Source of the DNA: Pseudacidovorax intermedius
Lineage (GTDB): Bacteria > Pseudomonadota > Gammaproteobacteria > Burkholderiales > Burkholderiaceae_C
Assembly: GCF_003350475.1 (NCBI RefSeq)
Contig: NZ_QQAV01000010.1
Location: forward strand, 1-64,000
Length of the DNA: 64,000 nt
Direction: 5' to 3'
In this document: positions 48,593-57,335 of the stretch, one piece after another
How the letters are laid out: the number at the start of each line of letters is the position of its first letter
Position numbering within the stretch: the stretch's first letter is position 1
The notes under the pieces: model-generated
What the model was told of the DNA's origin: nothing
Databases searched by the model: none
What the model saw: the letters and a program-made list of their open reading frames with translations, nothing else
Translations under genes and position numbers: made by a program

Positions 48593-49281
48593 ACACCTCG
48601 GTCTCTGTTTCGCGCCCCATCGCCGTGCGCGTGCTGATCGGCGACGACCATCGCATCGTGCGCGAAGGCTTGCGCCAGGTGCTGGGCGACCCGGCCAATG
48701 GCGCGCCCGAGATCGTGGTCGCCGCCGAGGCCGTGACCGGGCCCGAGGTGCTGGCGCAGGTGGCCGCCTTGGGCGGACGCGCCGGCCTCGACCTGGTGCT
48801 GCTGGACATTGCGCTGCCGGGCCGCGACGGGCTCGACGTGCTGCAGGCGCTGCGCGCCGACTGGCCCTAGCTCCCGGTCGTGATGATCTCCACCTACCCC
48901 GAGCGCCAGTACGCCGTGCGCTGCATCCGCCTGGGCGCGGCCGGCTATCTCAACAAGAGCGCCGATGCGGACGAGATGGTGGCCGCCGTGCGCAAGGCGG
49001 CCGCGGGCGGCATCTACGTGACGGCGGCCACCGCCGAGGCGCTGGCCGCGGCCGTGGGCCGGGGCGGCGCCGCCACCGAGGCCCTTTCGCACCGGGAGCA
49101 CCAGGTCTTCCGACTGCTCACGACAGGGCACAGCGTGAGCGAGATTGGTGCGCGCCTGGGCCTGGCGCCCAACACCGTCAGCACCTACCGCGCGCGCATC
49201 CTCGAAAAGACGGGCACGAAGAACGACGTGGAACTGGCGCTTTACGCCGAGCGGCTGGCCCAGGGCGGCACCCGGCCCTGA
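48589..49281 (+). pseudogene. NarL-type response regulator interrupted by an in-frame TAG
   Basis: The frame encodes a normal receiver start (GDDHRIVREGL, phosphoacceptor Asp73 in LLDIALPG), then TAG at codon 94 (48868-48870). It continues without shift into LPVVMISTYPE, Lys123 (YLNKS) and a LuxR helix-turn-helix (LSHREHQVFRLLTTGHSVSEIGARLGLAPNTVSTY). The gap position is normally a Gln or similar before the LPVV strand, so a single C-to-T change of CAG is the simplest cause. Translation could restart at ATG 48883, giving a 133-residue DNA-binding fragment without the phosphorylation site. Unless the base is a sequencing error or is suppressed, the regulator is broken. Confidence 0.8.
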
Positions 49282-49415
49282 AACGGGTTGCCCGTGTAGT
49301 GGCAGCCCTACACGGGCTCGACGGTGCGGGCACGATTTGCCGATGGCGCGGCCGTGTTGGCCTGTTCCGGCCCGCGCGTTGCAAGGGCGAGGACATTCCA
49401 TCAAAGAGGTGAAGC

Positions 49416-50792
49416 ATGTCCCGTCTGCCTGCCATCGACCGCCGTTCCGACCCCTACGACGCCGACCGTCCGCTGATGCTGCGCTGCGCCTGCGGCCAGG
49501 ACCACGCCCCGGGCGACCATCCGACCACCGCCACCTCGGTGGAAGAAGCCTCGCGCGACTTCGTCGAGGCCAGCCTGGTGAAGGCGCTGTTCCCGCACGA
49601 GCCGCTGCGGCGGCGTTTTCTGCAGGCCGTCGGTGCCAGTACCGCGCGCGCGGCCATCGCCTCGCTGCTGCCGGTGGCCTCGCTGCAGGCCATGGCCCAG
49701 GAGCAACGCCCGCCCGAGAAGAAGGACCTCAAGATCGGCTTTATCGCCATCACCTGCGCGACGCCGCTGATCATGGCCGACCCCCTGGGCTTCTACAAGA
49801 AGGAAGGCCTCAACGTCCAGCTCAACAAGACCGCGGGCTGGGCGCTCATCCGCGACAAGATGCTCAGCCGCGAGCACGACGCCAGCCACTTCCTGTCGCC
49901 CATGCCGCTGGCCATCAGCATGGGGCTGGGCTCCACGCAGGTGCCGATGAAGGTGGCCACCATCCAGAACACCAACGGGCAGGCCATCACGCTGCACGTC
50001 AAGCACAAGGACAAGCGCGACCCGAAGCAGTGGAAGGGCATGAAGTTCGCGGTGCCCTTCGAATACAGCATGCACAACTTCCTGCTGCGCTACTACCTGG
50101 CGGAGCATGGCGTGAACCCCGACACCGACGTGCAGATTCGTGTCACGCCGCCGCCCGAGATGGTGGCCAACCTGCGCGCCGGCAACATCGACGGCTTCCT
50201 GGGGCCGGATCCGTTCAACCAGCGCGCGGTGTACGACGAGGTGGGCTTCATCCACATCCTGTCGAAGGAGATCTGGGACGGCCACCCGTGCTGCGCCTTC
50301 GGCGTGAGCGAGGCTTTCATCCAGCAGAACCCGGCCAGCTTCGCGGCGCTGTACCGCGCGGTGATCAATGCCTCGTTCATGGCCAGCCAGCCCAAGGACC
50401 GCGAGCTGATCGCCAAGGTGATCGCGCCCACGCAGTACCTCAACCAGCCCGAGACGGTGATCGCGCAGGTGCTCACCGGCAAGTACGCCGACGGCCTGGG
50501 CGCCGTGAAGAACGTGCCCGACCGCGCCAACTTCGATCCCGTGCCCTGGCAGAGCATGGCCGTCTGGATGCTCACGCAGATGAAGCGCTGGGGCTACGTC
50601 AAGGGCGAGATCGACTACCGCCAGATCGCCGAGAAGGTCTTCCTGCTGACCGACGCCAAGAGGCAGATGGCCGCCGCCGGCTGGAAGGCGCCGGAGGGCG
50701 CCTATCCGCGCTTCAAGGTGATGGGCAAGGAGTTCGATCCGGCCCGCCCCGAGGCGTACGTCAAGAGCTTCGCCATCGCGAAGACGGCCTGA
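49416..50792 (+). CDS. CmpA/NrtA-type ABC transporter substrate-binding protein, probable cyanate receptor
   Basis: A 458-residue receptor. After an unusual 64-residue N-region (which includes a CACGQDH motif) lies a Tat-like signal RRRFLQ at residues 65-70, hydrophobic to about 90, with mature start near QEQRPPEKKDL. The family core is DLKIGFIAITCATPLIMADPLGFYKKEGLNV. Nitrate, bicarbonate and cyanate receptors share this fold. The cyanase gene at the end of this operon makes cyanate the best guess. AAAGAGG lies before ATG. Confidence 0.88.
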   Translation: MSRLPAIDRRSDPYDADRPLMLRCACGQDHAPGDHPTTATSVEEASRDFVEASLVKALFPHEPLRRRFLQAVGASTARAAIASLLPVASLQAMAQEQRPPEKKDLKIGFIAITCATPLIMADPLGFYKKEGLNVQLNKTAGWALIRDKMLSREHDASHFLSPMPLAISMGLGSTQVPMKVATIQNTNGQAITLHVKHKDKRDPKQWKGMKFAVPFEYSMHNFLLRYYLAEHGVNPDTDVQIRVTPPPEMVANLRAGNIDGFLGPDPFNQRAVYDEVGFIHILSKEIWDGHPCCAFGVSEAFIQQNPASFAALYRAVINASFMASQPKDRELIAKVIAPTQYLNQPETVIAQVLTGKYADGLGAVKNVPDRANFDPVPWQSMAVWMLTQMKRWGYVKGEIDYRQIAEKVFLLTDAKRQMAAAGWKAPEGAYPRFKVMGKEFDPARPEAYVKSFAIAKTA

Positions 50793-50805
50793 GGCGGGCA
50801 CCGCC

Positions 50806-51687
50806 ATGGCCATGAACAGGACTTCGACCTCGCTCACCGTGCGTGCGGCCATTGTGTCGCTGCTGCTGCTCGTGCTGATGCTGGGCGGCTGGCACCTGGC
50901 CACCGCCCCGGTGGCCTCCGCTGGCAGCACGGCGGGCCTGACGCAGGAGCAGATCGACTACCTCAAGCTGATGGGCAAGGACCCGGCAGCCGGGACCCAG
51001 AAGAGCAGCGGCTTTCCGACGCCCGCCCAACTGGGACGCACCATCGTGGAGGAGCTGTCCGATCCCTTCTACGACAACGGGCCCAACGACAAGGGCATCG
51101 CGATCCAGCTGGGCTGGTCGCTGCTGCGCGTGGGGCTGGGCTTTGCCCTGGCCTGCGTGGTGGCGGTGCCGGCGGGATTCCTGATCGGCATGTCGCCGCT
51201 GATGCGCAAGGCCTTCGACCCCTTCATCCAGGTGCTCAAGCCGATCTCGCCGCTGGCGTGGATGCCGCTGGCGCTCTACACCATCAAGGATTCGTCGGTG
51301 TCGGGCGTGTTCGTGATCTTCATCTGCTCGGTGTGGCCCATGCTGATCAACACCGCCTTCGGCGTGGCCTCGGTCAAGCGGGAGTGGCTCAACGTGGCCA
51401 GCACGCTCGAAGTGCGGCCCCTGCGGCGGGCGCTGCGGGTGATCCTGCCGGCCGCCGCACCCACCATCTTCACCGGCATGCGCATCAGCATGGGCATCGC
51501 CTGGCTGGTGATCGTGGCGGCCGAGATGCTGGTGGGCGGCACCGGCATCGGCTACTTCCTGTGGAACGAGTGGAACAACCTGTCGCTGGCCCATGTGATC
51601 TTCGCCATCCTGCTGATCGGCGTGGTGGGCATGCTGCTGGACCTGGGCTTCGCGGCGCTGCAGAAGAAGGTGACCTATGTGGAGTGA
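50806..51687 (+). CDS. NrtB/CynB-type ABC transporter permease
   Basis: A 293-residue inner-membrane permease of the nitrate/bicarbonate/cyanate group. There is one N-terminal membrane segment (about residues 8-28), then the binding-protein-dependent permease domain (about 95-285). The EAA-loop region reads VASTLEVRPLRRALRVILPAAAPTIFTGMRIS. It follows the receptor gene by 13 bp. Confidence 0.9.
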   Translation: MAMNRTSTSLTVRAAIVSLLLLVLMLGGWHLATAPVASAGSTAGLTQEQIDYLKLMGKDPAAGTQKSSGFPTPAQLGRTIVEELSDPFYDNGPNDKGIAIQLGWSLLRVGLGFALACVVAVPAGFLIGMSPLMRKAFDPFIQVLKPISPLAWMPLALYTIKDSSVSGVFVIFICSVWPMLINTAFGVASVKREWLNVASTLEVRPLRRALRVILPAAAPTIFTGMRISMGIAWLVIVAAEMLVGGTGIGYFLWNEWNNLSLAHVIFAILLIGVVGMLLDLGFAALQKKVTYVE

Positions 51688-51694
51688 GCCCGCC

Positions 51695-52561
51695 ATGATG
51701 TCCATGTCCCCGGTCCAGGCCGGCCTCACTGCGACGGAGGCTGCCGCACCGCGCTCGCCGACCACCGGCGCCTTCCTGCAGGTGCAGGGCCTGGGCCGCG
51801 TGTTCCAGCCCGGGCGCCCGGTGTTCGCCGACGTCGACTTCGGCGTCGCGCGCGGCGAGTTCGTCTGCATCATCGGCCACTCCGGCTGCGGCAAGACCAC
51901 CATCCTCAACGTGCTTGCCGGGCTGGACGAGGCCAGCGAAGGCCATGTGTTCATGGATGGCCGCGAGGTGCGCGGGCCCAGTCTGGAGCGCGGTGTGGTG
52001 TTCCAGAACCATGCGCTCATGCCCTGGCTCACCGTGCGCCGCAACATCGCCTTCGCCGTCGAGTCGCGCTGGCCGCGCTGGAGCCGGGCGCAGGTGGTGG
52101 CCCATGTCGAGAAGTACGTGGCCCTGGTCGGCCTGTCGGCAGCGCTGGACAAGAAGCCTTCGCAACTCTCGGGCGGCATGAAGCAGCGCGTGGGCATCGC
52201 CCGCGCCTTCGCCATCGAACCCAAGATGCTGCTGCTGGACGAACCCTTCGGCGCCCTTGATGCGCTGACGCGCGGCACGATCCAGGACGAGCTGCTGGCC
52301 ATCGTCCAGCGCAGCCAGCAGACGGTGTTCATGATCACCCACGACGTGGACGAAGCCATCCTGCTGGCCGACCGCGTCCTGCTGATGCGCAATGGCGTCG
52401 AACTGCCGGACGGCCAATGGCGGCCGGGCGGCATTGCCGAATCGGTGCAGGTGGCGCTGCCGCGCGAGCGCACCCGCGCCGGCCTGCACCGGCTGCCCGG
52501 CTACTACGAGCTGCGCAACCACATCGTCGATTTCCTGGTCAGCCGCGCGCATGCGGCGTGA
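51695..52561 (+). CDS. NrtD/CynD-type ABC transporter ATPase
   Basis: A 288-residue ATPase. Walker A is GHSGCGKTTIL (about residue 62), the Q-loop FQNHALMPWLTV, the signature LSGGMKQRVGIARAFA, and Walker B LLLDEPFGALDALTRG. ATG 51695 has GGAG 10 nt upstream, within the permease gene end; ATG 51677 is an alternative. Energises the presumed cyanate importer. Confidence 0.92.
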   Translation: MMSMSPVQAGLTATEAAAPRSPTTGAFLQVQGLGRVFQPGRPVFADVDFGVARGEFVCIIGHSGCGKTTILNVLAGLDEASEGHVFMDGREVRGPSLERGVVFQNHALMPWLTVRRNIAFAVESRWPRWSRAQVVAHVEKYVALVGLSAALDKKPSQLSGGMKQRVGIARAFAIEPKMLLLDEPFGALDALTRGTIQDELLAIVQRSQQTVFMITHDVDEAILLADRVLLMRNGVELPDGQWRPGGIAESVQVALPRERTRAGLHRLPGYYELRNHIVDFLVSRAHAA

Positions 52562-52605
52562 CCCGTTTCCCTCTTTCAACCCTGCCCCGCACAAGGAGCC
52601 ATCGC

Positions 52606-53049
52606 ATGAACCGCAACGACGTCACCGAAAAGATCATCGCCACCAAGGTGTCCAAGGGCATCACCTGGACCTCCGTGGCCGAGCAGGTGGGCCTGTCCAA
52701 GGAATGGGTCACGGCCGCCTGCCTGGGCCAGATGACGCTGGACGCGGCCCAGGCCGCCACCATCGGCGAGATCTTCGGCCTGAGCGCCGACGAGCAGAAA
52801 TGGCTGCAGGTGGTGCCCTACAAGGGCTCGCTGCCCACGGCCGTGCCGACCGATCCGCTGATCTACCGCTGGTATGAGATCGTCAATGTCTACGGCACCA
52901 CCATCAAGGAGCTGATCCACGAGGAGTTCGGCGACGGGATCATGAGCGCCATCGACTTCAAGATGGACATCGTGCGCGAGGCCGACCCCAAGGGAGACCG
53001 CGTGAATGTGGTGCTGTCGGGCAAGTTCCTGCCCTACAAGACGTATTGA
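52606..53049 (+). CDS. cynS: cyanate hydratase (cyanase)
   Basis: A 147-residue cyanase that converts cyanate plus bicarbonate to ammonia and carbon dioxide. The N-terminal helical domain (about residues 5-75) precedes the catalytic region with YRWYEIVNVYGTTIKELIHEEFGDGIMSAIDF. This carries the conserved Arg, Glu and Ser of the decameric active site. Length equals the family norm. AAGGAG before ATG. No carbonic anhydrase (cynT) gene follows, unlike E. coli. Confidence 0.97.
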   Translation: MNRNDVTEKIIATKVSKGITWTSVAEQVGLSKEWVTAACLGQMTLDAAQAATIGEIFGLSADEQKWLQVVPYKGSLPTAVPTDPLIYRWYEIVNVYGTTIKELIHEEFGDGIMSAIDFKMDIVREADPKGDRVNVVLSGKFLPYKTY

Positions 53050-53116
53050 GGCGCGCGCACCCGTACGGTGCGGCTGCCAGGCCGGACGCACCGACGTCTG
53101 CCCAATTTCCCCAAAG

Positions 53117-53149
53117 ACGCCCCGCCGCCACATGCGCCGGGGCGTTTTG
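53117..53149 (+). terminator. terminator after cynS
   Basis: ACGCCCCG (53117-53124) pairs with CGGGGCGT (53138-53145), followed by TTTGC. It lies 67 bp after the cynS stop and ends the cyanate operon. Confidence 0.8.
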
Positions 53150-53191
53150 CTTGGGCATGCTTCCTGCATAAAATGTTCCTGTAATAGATCG

Positions 53192-53211
53192 TTGATTCAT
53201 TGGTGAATCAA
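53192..53211. promoter_or_regulatory. palindromic operator candidate before the Bug-receptor gene
   Basis: TTGATTCA and TGAATCAA form a perfect 8+4+8 inverted repeat, 107 bp before the Bug gene ATG, in an AT-rich stretch with a nearby TAAAAT (53169-53174). No regulator gene is adjacent. Confidence 0.5.
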
Positions 53212-53317
53212 ACGAACCCTCCAACTTGGGAACAACCCGCATAGCAAAGCCTTTGGCAGCCCTTACTCTCGCTGTCGTATTTCAGAAAAGAATCGTCGTT
53301 TCACCTATTAATCAATC

Positions 53318-54301
53318 ATGTCCTTTCCCACGAAACTCCTCCGCTCCCTGATGCTGGGCCTGGGACTGGTCGGTGCCGCCAGCGCCGCACTGGCGCAGGG
53401 CAACTGGCCGTCCAAGCCGATCACCATCGTCGTCGCCTATCCGGCGGGCGGCGACACGGACGCCCTGGCCCGTGTCTTCGCCGAGAAGCTGGCCCCGCGC
53501 CTGGGCCAGCCGGTGCTGGTGGACAACAAGCCCGGCGCCAGCGGCGTGATCGGCAGCGCCTTCGTGGGCAAGGCCCAGCCCGATGGCTACACCTTGCTGA
53601 TGGCACCCAATACCTTCGCCATGGCACAGCTGGTACTCAAGACCACGCCCCAGGCCGGCTATGACGTGCTGAACGGCTTCACGCCCATCATCCAGACCGG
53701 CGCGCAGCCGCTGTTCATCGCCGCAGGTCCGGGCACCAAGGCCAAGTCGCTCAAGGAGGCCATGGACGAGTCGAAGAAGAGTGAGCTGGCCTATGCCAGC
53801 CCCGGCAGCGGCTCGCCCATGCATGTGCTGGGCGAGATGTTCAACAAGAGCACCGGCGCCAACTTCCGCCATGTGCCGTACCGCGGCGTCGCGCCGGCGC
53901 TGACCGACATCGCCGGCGGTCATGTGCCGCTGACCTGGATCACCTACGGCCCCATCGCGCCTTACCTTGCCGATGGAAAGATGCGTCTGTTCGCGGTCGC
54001 CCAGGCCCAGCGTAGTCCGCTGGCCCCCGATGTGCCGACGCTGGGCGAGCTGGGCTACAAGAATGTCGAGGTCACGGCCTGGAATGGGCTGTACGGTCCC
54101 AAGGGCCTGCCGCCCGAGATCGTGAAGACGCTCAACGCGCAGTTCAACGACATCATCAAGATGCCCGACGTGGCCGCGAAGATGAAGACGCTGGGCACCA
54201 TCCCCGTCGGTGGCGCCCCGGAGGTGCTGGCCAAGACGACGGCCGCCGATCTGGAGCGGTTCATGCGCGTGGTGAAGGAGCTGGGCATCCAGGCGGACTG
54301 A
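53318..54301 (+). CDS. Bug-family tripartite tricarboxylate transporter receptor
   Basis: A 327-residue periplasmic solute receptor of the TctC/Bug type. Signal peptide residues 1-27 (LGLVGAASAALAQG cleavage). Mature features are WPSKPITIVVAYPAGGDTDALARVFAEKL and the ligand-loop NKPGASGVIGS and YRGVAPALTDIAGG segments. These receptors bind carboxylates or amino acids. Bug genes are amplified in Burkholderiales and are often without a transporter, as here. Confidence 0.93.
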   Translation: MSFPTKLLRSLMLGLGLVGAASAALAQGNWPSKPITIVVAYPAGGDTDALARVFAEKLAPRLGQPVLVDNKPGASGVIGSAFVGKAQPDGYTLLMAPNTFAMAQLVLKTTPQAGYDVLNGFTPIIQTGAQPLFIAAGPGTKAKSLKEAMDESKKSELAYASPGSGSPMHVLGEMFNKSTGANFRHVPYRGVAPALTDIAGGHVPLTWITYGPIAPYLADGKMRLFAVAQAQRSPLAPDVPTLGELGYKNVEVTAWNGLYGPKGLPPEIVKTLNAQFNDIIKMPDVAAKMKTLGTIPVGGAPEVLAKTTAADLERFMRVVKELGIQAD

Positions 54302-54351
54302 CGAAGGCCTGCCACTGCGCAAGGCAGTGGCGCTTTCAGCAGAAAAAGGGA

Positions 54352-54386
54352 AGGGCGGTCCGACGGGTGTCGGGCCACCCTTTTTC
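54352..54386 (+). terminator. terminator between the Bug gene and the acidic-protein gene
   Basis: AGGGCGGTCCGAC (54352-54364) pairs with GTCGGGCCACCCT (54369-54381) with minor mispairing, followed by TTTTC. A second perfect hairpin, GCCACTGC/GCAGTGGC, at 54311-54331 lacks a T-run. Confidence 0.7.
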
Positions 54387-54432
54387 GTGGGCGTCTAAGG
54401 GCGTTTCGTAATGGCGCCCGCTTCAATGGGCC

Positions 54433-54798
54433 TCAGACGTCGCCGTCCTCTTCGGCGTCGGCGTCTTCTTCGTCGTCGACCATCTCACCCACGGCGACGC
54501 GGACGTCCTCATCGGTCATACCCTCCCCCGGTCCGATCACGCGGTCGGGCAGGATGTCGGCATCGGAGGTGACAGTGCCTTCGACATCGGCACGCTCGCC
54601 GGTGCCGGAAGCATCGGTGGCTCCGCCGAGCGGCTCGAGCATGGGGCCGCCCGGACTGTCTTCGGGACGTGCGAGAAAGGCGTCTTCGCCCACCGTGTCG
54701 CTGCCGCTGTCCGAGTTGTCGCTCGGGCCCAGGAGAGTGGTGTCGTCGTCGTGGGGCAGGGTGTTGTCCGCGCTGCCCAGGATGCTGCTTCTGGCCAT
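54433..54798 (-). CDS. small acidic hypothetical protein
   Basis: A 121-residue protein, MARSSILGSADNTLPHDD..., with Ser/Asp/Gly-rich repeats such as LGPSDNSDSGSDTVG and a strongly acidic C-terminus (DDEEDADAEEDGDV). No membrane segment or signal. It looks disordered. Similar unnamed proteins occur in Burkholderiales, as I recall. AAGGAG is well spaced before the ATG at 54796-54798, and codon usage is normal. Confidence 0.65.
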   Translation of the reverse strand: MARSSILGSADNTLPHDDDTTLLGPSDNSDSGSDTVGEDAFLARPEDSPGGPMLEPLGGATDASGTGERADVEGTVTSDADILPDRVIGPGEGMTDEDVRVAVGEMVDDEEDADAEEDGDV

Positions 54799-55004
54799 GG
54801 TGTGCTCCTTTGTCGGCTGGCAGTGCGCCAGCACATGGGAGCACCTTGCGTGGCATACGTTGGGCGCCATGTGGGAGAGCGCCGATGCGGCCTGTCAGGG
54901 CGGTATGTCCTTCCATGTGCAACCGGTGTGTCGTCGCGTGGGCACGAGTGCCATGGCTCGCGGAATGGCCGAGCGCCGCTGTCCGCGGGCGTCGCAGCCG
55001 CTGT

Positions 55005-57287
55005 TCAGCCCGGCACGAGCATGAAGGTGGCATGCAGCCCAGCGATGGCCGAAGGGCCCACCCACAGGTCGAACTCGCCGGTGTCCACCGTGGGCCGCAT
55101 GTCGGCACCGGTGAAGAGCAGGTCGTCGCGGGTGAGCAGGAAGTGCACCTGCACGGTCTGCCCGGCCTCGATGTGCACGCGGTGGAAGGCCTTGAGTTCG
55201 CGCACCGGCCGCGTGAAGCTGGCCGCGCGGGCGCCGATGTAGAGCTGCACCGTCTCGTCGACGGCGCGCGTGCCGGTGTTGGTCACGCTGGCCACCACAC
55301 GCAGCGGCTGGCTGGGCGCCATGCGGCTGGGGCTTACTTCCAGGGCGCCGTAGTGCACGGCCGAGTAGCCGAGCCCATGGCCGAAGGCGTAGAGCGGCTC
55401 GTTGGTCGCGTCCAGATAGCGGGTCCGGAAGCGTCCGGGCCCGCCCTGCGCATCGGGCCGGCCGGTGCGCTTGTGGGCGTAGTAGAAGGGCACCTGGCCT
55501 GGCGTCTGCGGAAAGCTCACCGGCAGCCGGCCCGAGGGCGCCACATCGCCGAACAGGACGTCGGCGATGGCCGGGCCGGTCTCGGTGCCCAGGAACCAGG
55601 TGACCAGCAGGGCCTGCGCGTTGCGCACCGCGCCGCGAAGGGCCAGCGCGCGGCCGTTGCGCAGCAGCACGACCACCGGCTTGCCGGTGGCGGCCACGGC
55701 TTCGGCCAACTGCTGCTGGGCCTGGGGCACCTCGATGTCGGTGCGCGAGCGTGACTCGCCCGACATCTGGTCGCTTTCGCCCAGCGTCATCACGACCACG
55801 TCGGCCTGCCGTGCGGCCGCCACGGCCTGGGCGATGCCGCCATCGAGCGGCGATTCGACGTCGCTGCCGCGGACCGTGCTGAGCAGCGAGGGATCGGCCA
55901 GCTGCGCCCGGATGGCGTCCTCGATGCCCACCGGCGGCAGCTGGCCCGGAAAGGGCCGCCACGGCCCGAAGAGCGACTGCGCATCGGCAAAGGGCCCGAT
56001 CAGCGCGATGCGCTTGCCCGACTTGGGCAGCGGCAGCAGGTCGCCGCTGTTCTTCAGCAGCACGATGCAACGCTGCGCTGCCTCGCGGGCCAGCCGGCGG
56101 TGGGCGGTGCCGTCGAAGCGCGGCGGCGCGCCGGGCGCATCCTCCTGCAGGCCGCGGAAGGGATGCTCGAACAGGCCGAGCCGCTGCTTGACGCGCAGCA
56201 CGCGCCGCACGGCCTGGTCCAGCCGCGCCATGGAGACGTCGCCGCTCCTCACCAGTTCCGGCAGGTGGCGCATGTACAGGCCGCTCTGCATGCTCACGTC
56301 GGTGCCGGCCAGGAAGGCGCGGCGCGCGGCCTCGCGCTCGTCGGCGGCGAAGCCGTGGGCGATCAGCTCCTCATCGGCGGTGTAGTCCGAGACCACGAAG
56401 CCCTCGAAGCCCCATTCGCGCCGCAGCACCTGGGTCAGCAGCCAGGGGTTGGCGTTGGAGGGCACGCCGCCGATCTCGTTGAAGGCGGCCATCACCGACA
56501 GCGCGCCGGCGTCGATGGCGGCCTTGAAGGGCGGCAGGTAGACGTCGCGCAGGGTGCGCTCCGACAGGTCCACAGCCGCATAGTCCAGCCCGCCCTCGGC
56601 CGCGCCGTAGCCGGCGAAGTGCTTGGGCGTCGCCAGCATGGCGTCGGCGCGCGAGAGGTCCGCGGTCTGGAAGCCCCGCACGCGGGCGGCGGCGAAGCGG
56701 CGGGTGAGCAGCACGTCCTCGCCATAGCCCTCTACCACGCGGCCCCAGCGGGCGTCGCGGGCGATGTCGATCATGGGCGCGAAGGTCCAGCGGAAGCCGT
56801 CGGCCGTGCCCTCACGGGCGGCGGCTCGGGCCGTGCGTTCGGAAAGCGCCGGATCCCAGCTGGCGGCCTCCGCCAGCGGCACCGGGAACACGGTACGGAA
56901 GCCATGGATGATGTCCACGCCGAAGAGCAGCGGGATGCCCAGGCGCGATTCGCGCACGGCCACCTCCTGCGCGCGCCGTTTGCCGGCGATGCCTTCGCCG
57001 TTGAACAGGCCCATCACGCGGCCGGCGCGGATATCGTCGAGCTGCTGGCGCAGACTGACCTGCCCCGTCTGGGGATTGCCGAGGATCTCGTCCGCGGCAG
57101 GCGCGTACAGGCTGAGCTGGCCGACCTTCTCCTCGATGGTCATGCGCAGGATCAGCGCCTCGATGCGGGCATCGGCCGCCAGGGATTCGGCGAGGGCTTC
57201 GGCGGGTTTCTGAATCTCGGCGCAGCCGGCGAGGCTGGTGGCGATGGGAAGCGAGGCGAGGCGGAGCAGGGCTTGGCGGCGATGCAT
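55005..57287 (-). CDS. bglX: glycoside hydrolase family 3 beta-glucosidase, lipoprotein
   Basis: A 760-residue secreted enzyme. The signal MHRRQALLRLASLPIATSLAG has an RR pair and lipobox LAGC (Cys22), so it is probably a lipoprotein. The GH3 catalytic domain (about 45-370) carries the KHFAGYGAAEGGLDY substrate segment and nucleophile Asp in FVVSDYTADEEL. The GH3-C domain (about 400-620) and fibronectin type III-like end (about 680-755) follow. It hydrolyses beta-glucosides; the exact substrate is unknown. Confidence 0.92.
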   Translation of the reverse strand: MHRRQALLRLASLPIATSLAGCAEIQKPAEALAESLAADARIEALILRMTIEEKVGQLSLYAPAADEILGNPQTGQVSLRQQLDDIRAGRVMGLFNGEGIAGKRRAQEVAVRESRLGIPLLFGVDIIHGFRTVFPVPLAEAASWDPALSERTARAAAREGTADGFRWTFAPMIDIARDARWGRVVEGYGEDVLLTRRFAAARVRGFQTADLSRADAMLATPKHFAGYGAAEGGLDYAAVDLSERTLRDVYLPPFKAAIDAGALSVMAAFNEIGGVPSNANPWLLTQVLRREWGFEGFVVSDYTADEELIAHGFAADEREAARRAFLAGTDVSMQSGLYMRHLPELVRSGDVSMARLDQAVRRVLRVKQRLGLFEHPFRGLQEDAPGAPPRFDGTAHRRLAREAAQRCIVLLKNSGDLLPLPKSGKRIALIGPFADAQSLFGPWRPFPGQLPPVGIEDAIRAQLADPSLLSTVRGSDVESPLDGGIAQAVAAARQADVVVMTLGESDQMSGESRSRTDIEVPQAQQQLAEAVAATGKPVVVLLRNGRALALRGAVRNAQALLVTWFLGTETGPAIADVLFGDVAPSGRLPVSFPQTPGQVPFYYAHKRTGRPDAQGGPGRFRTRYLDATNEPLYAFGHGLGYSAVHYGALEVSPSRMAPSQPLRVVASVTNTGTRAVDETVQLYIGARAASFTRPVRELKAFHRVHIEAGQTVQVHFLLTRDDLLFTGADMRPTVDTGEFDLWVGPSAIAGLHATFMLVPG

Positions 57288-57335
57288 GCCGCCAATTGTC
57301 AACAAAGGTCAAAAGTCCCCCGGAGGGGCGCGGGC

